From positions 124,001 to 188,000 of the forward strand of contig NZ_JADPQF010000007.1 in assembly GCF_015687155.1 (NCBI RefSeq): a DNA stretch of 64,000 nt. Direction: 5' to 3'. The notes below the pieces were generated by a model. It saw only the letters and a list, made by a program, of their open reading frames with translations. It had not been told where the DNA came from and ran no database searches. Below are positions 63,212-64,000 of this stretch, in pieces. The stretch comes from Aliikangiella sp. G2MR2-5 (GTDB lineage: Bacteria > Pseudomonadota > Gammaproteobacteria > Enterobacterales > Kangiellaceae). Each line of letters starts with the position of its first letter. The first letter of the stretch is position 1. A program made the position numbers and the translations under genes.

Positions 63212-64000
63212 CTACTTGAATTTAAATTCTTTGATTCTTTTCTTGTAATCATTCCAACGCTCTTTTTTCTCTGTAAGCAGGCTGAGAAAATCGATCGATA
63301 CATAATATCCATCATCTCCTCCGTGGTCTGCCCAACCGATAGACAAAGCATTGTTGAATGTCATCATAATTCCATGACCGGCATCATCGACTTCGGGTCT
63401 GGAAGAATAGATACTCGCCAGAGAAATGCCAAAAGGCACACCGATCGGACTGGCTTCCTTATTCCACCAGTTAACGCCAAACCATTCTACCGCTAAACCC
63501 TGTTGAGTCTTGGAGCCATCCAGCGCATCTCTGACATTCTCAACAACAATGGAGGGATGAGCTGCAAACCACTGCCTTTGCATTGGTCCCACTAATCTGT
63601 CCTGAGTGAGATGGTCCTCTTCCATCTTGGTAGTTACTATCGCGTCCCACAAAGTCTGAGAGCGAGCTTCTTCAAAGTAGGTGTCCCAGGATTTTCTGAG
63701 AATAGTAATCTTTTTGGTCGCAGCCTCAGCCGACAAACGAGCATAGGGCTCTTTATACTGATTGATTGCAATGGCTAGTGCATTCAGCAGTTCTCCACAA
63801 GTCGGTGCTTGCTGACACTCAGGTGAAGCGCTATCTACATGGCCTTCGGTATCCCAGGAGACAAAGTGAAAATAAAGGTTTGTATCATCCAGATCGGTGG
63901 TGCTTTCTCTAACAGAGAAAGCTGGCAAGGTTCCTTTATCGACACCAAGAGCAGCTAAATTCCTAAAATAGGCTACCTGCACTTTGAGAGCATTGTAGTA
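63212..64000 (-). CDS. protein of unknown function, 5'-truncated by window edge
   Basis: The frame is open to the right edge of the window and reads back from base 64000 as YYNALKVQVAYFRN, so the gene starts outside the window. At least 262 residues are visible. They contain Trp-rich segments (VEWFGVNWWNKE), a GHGIMMTFNN block and a DHGGDDGYYVSIDFL end. No family is recognised. A GTG at 63982 could serve as a start but has no special support. It is the first gene visible of the minus-strand run in the accessory region, with its own terminator. Confidence 0.65.
   Translation of the reverse strand, partial: YYNALKVQVAYFRNLAALGVDKGTLPAFSVRESTTDLDDTNLYFHFVSWDTEGHVDSASPECQQAPTCGELLNALAIAINQYKEPYARLSAEAATKKITILRKSWDTYFEEARSQTLWDAIVTTKMEEDHLTQDRLVGPMQRQWFAAHPSIVVENVRDALDGSKTQQGLAVEWFGVNWWNKEASPIGVPFGISLASIYSSRPEVDDAGHGIMMTFNNALSIGWADHGGDDGYYVSIDFLSLLTEKKERWNDYKKRIKEFKFK

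Overview
The window is about 42% G+C and reads as a chromosomal segment of a marine, large-genome gammaproteobacterium. The clues are truC, the HutD, TspO and CspA families, TonB-dependent transport, AraC- and LytTR-type membrane regulators, propeller-type sensor kinases, and many secreted hydrolases and lipoproteins. A Kangiellaceae or Aliikangiella-like host would fit, but that is an impression and not a computed placement. I see no tRNA, rRNA, CRISPR array, intact transposase or replication origin.

Layout. 1-1847: the 3' part of a MoxR AAA+ ATPase gene and its VWA partner. 1.9-8.1 kb: small household and envelope genes: a DUF6090-like membrane protein, a two-domain retropepsin-like protease divergent from a membrane-bound OmpR-type regulator, HutD, TspO, rhomboid and CspA. 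8.3-15.4 kb: a PKD lipoprotein, a lipase plus secreted small-protein pair, a frameshifted glycerophosphodiesterase and a second, secreted lipase. 15.8-25.9 kb: truC, small secreted proteins, a 14-blade propeller histidine kinase, a DUF2314 protein, DsrE, a protein phosphatase and an anchored DJ-1/PfpI protein. 26-36 kb: a metalloprotease-like lipoprotein, a VCBS repeat protein, an HxlR/tautomerase divergon, a 14-blade hybrid kinase and an enoyl-CoA isomerase. 36-50.7 kb: a TonB receptor, an AraC membrane regulator, an S41-type protein, a DUF5916 protein, an esterase, a LytTR membrane regulator, a serine hydrolase and plsC. 50.7-64 kb: an accessory region.

The accessory region starts at a 311-bp duplication of the plsC 3' end that flanks two secreted-protein genes. 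It continues with an all-minus-strand run that looks like a defence or conflict island: a Sll1717-type P-loop ATPase with two membrane partners, a HIT protein directly abutting a DUF3883/PD-(D/E)XK-like protein, and a cytosolic trypsin-like protease paired with a tiny membrane protein. The protease pair and an alpha/beta-hydrolase lipoprotein are bracketed by a diverged direct repeat of about 92 bp.

The clearest new regulatory observations are three. GTAG-N7-CTAC operators spaced 22 bp apart occur both in the HxlR/tautomerase divergon and upstream of dsrE. Two boxes of 11-bp-phased direct repeats lie between the OmpR-type regulator and the aspartic protease. A terminator-like hairpin sits over the ribosome-binding site of the glycerophosphodiesterase gene. 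Functions are assigned by reading motifs in translated sequence; no database search was run.
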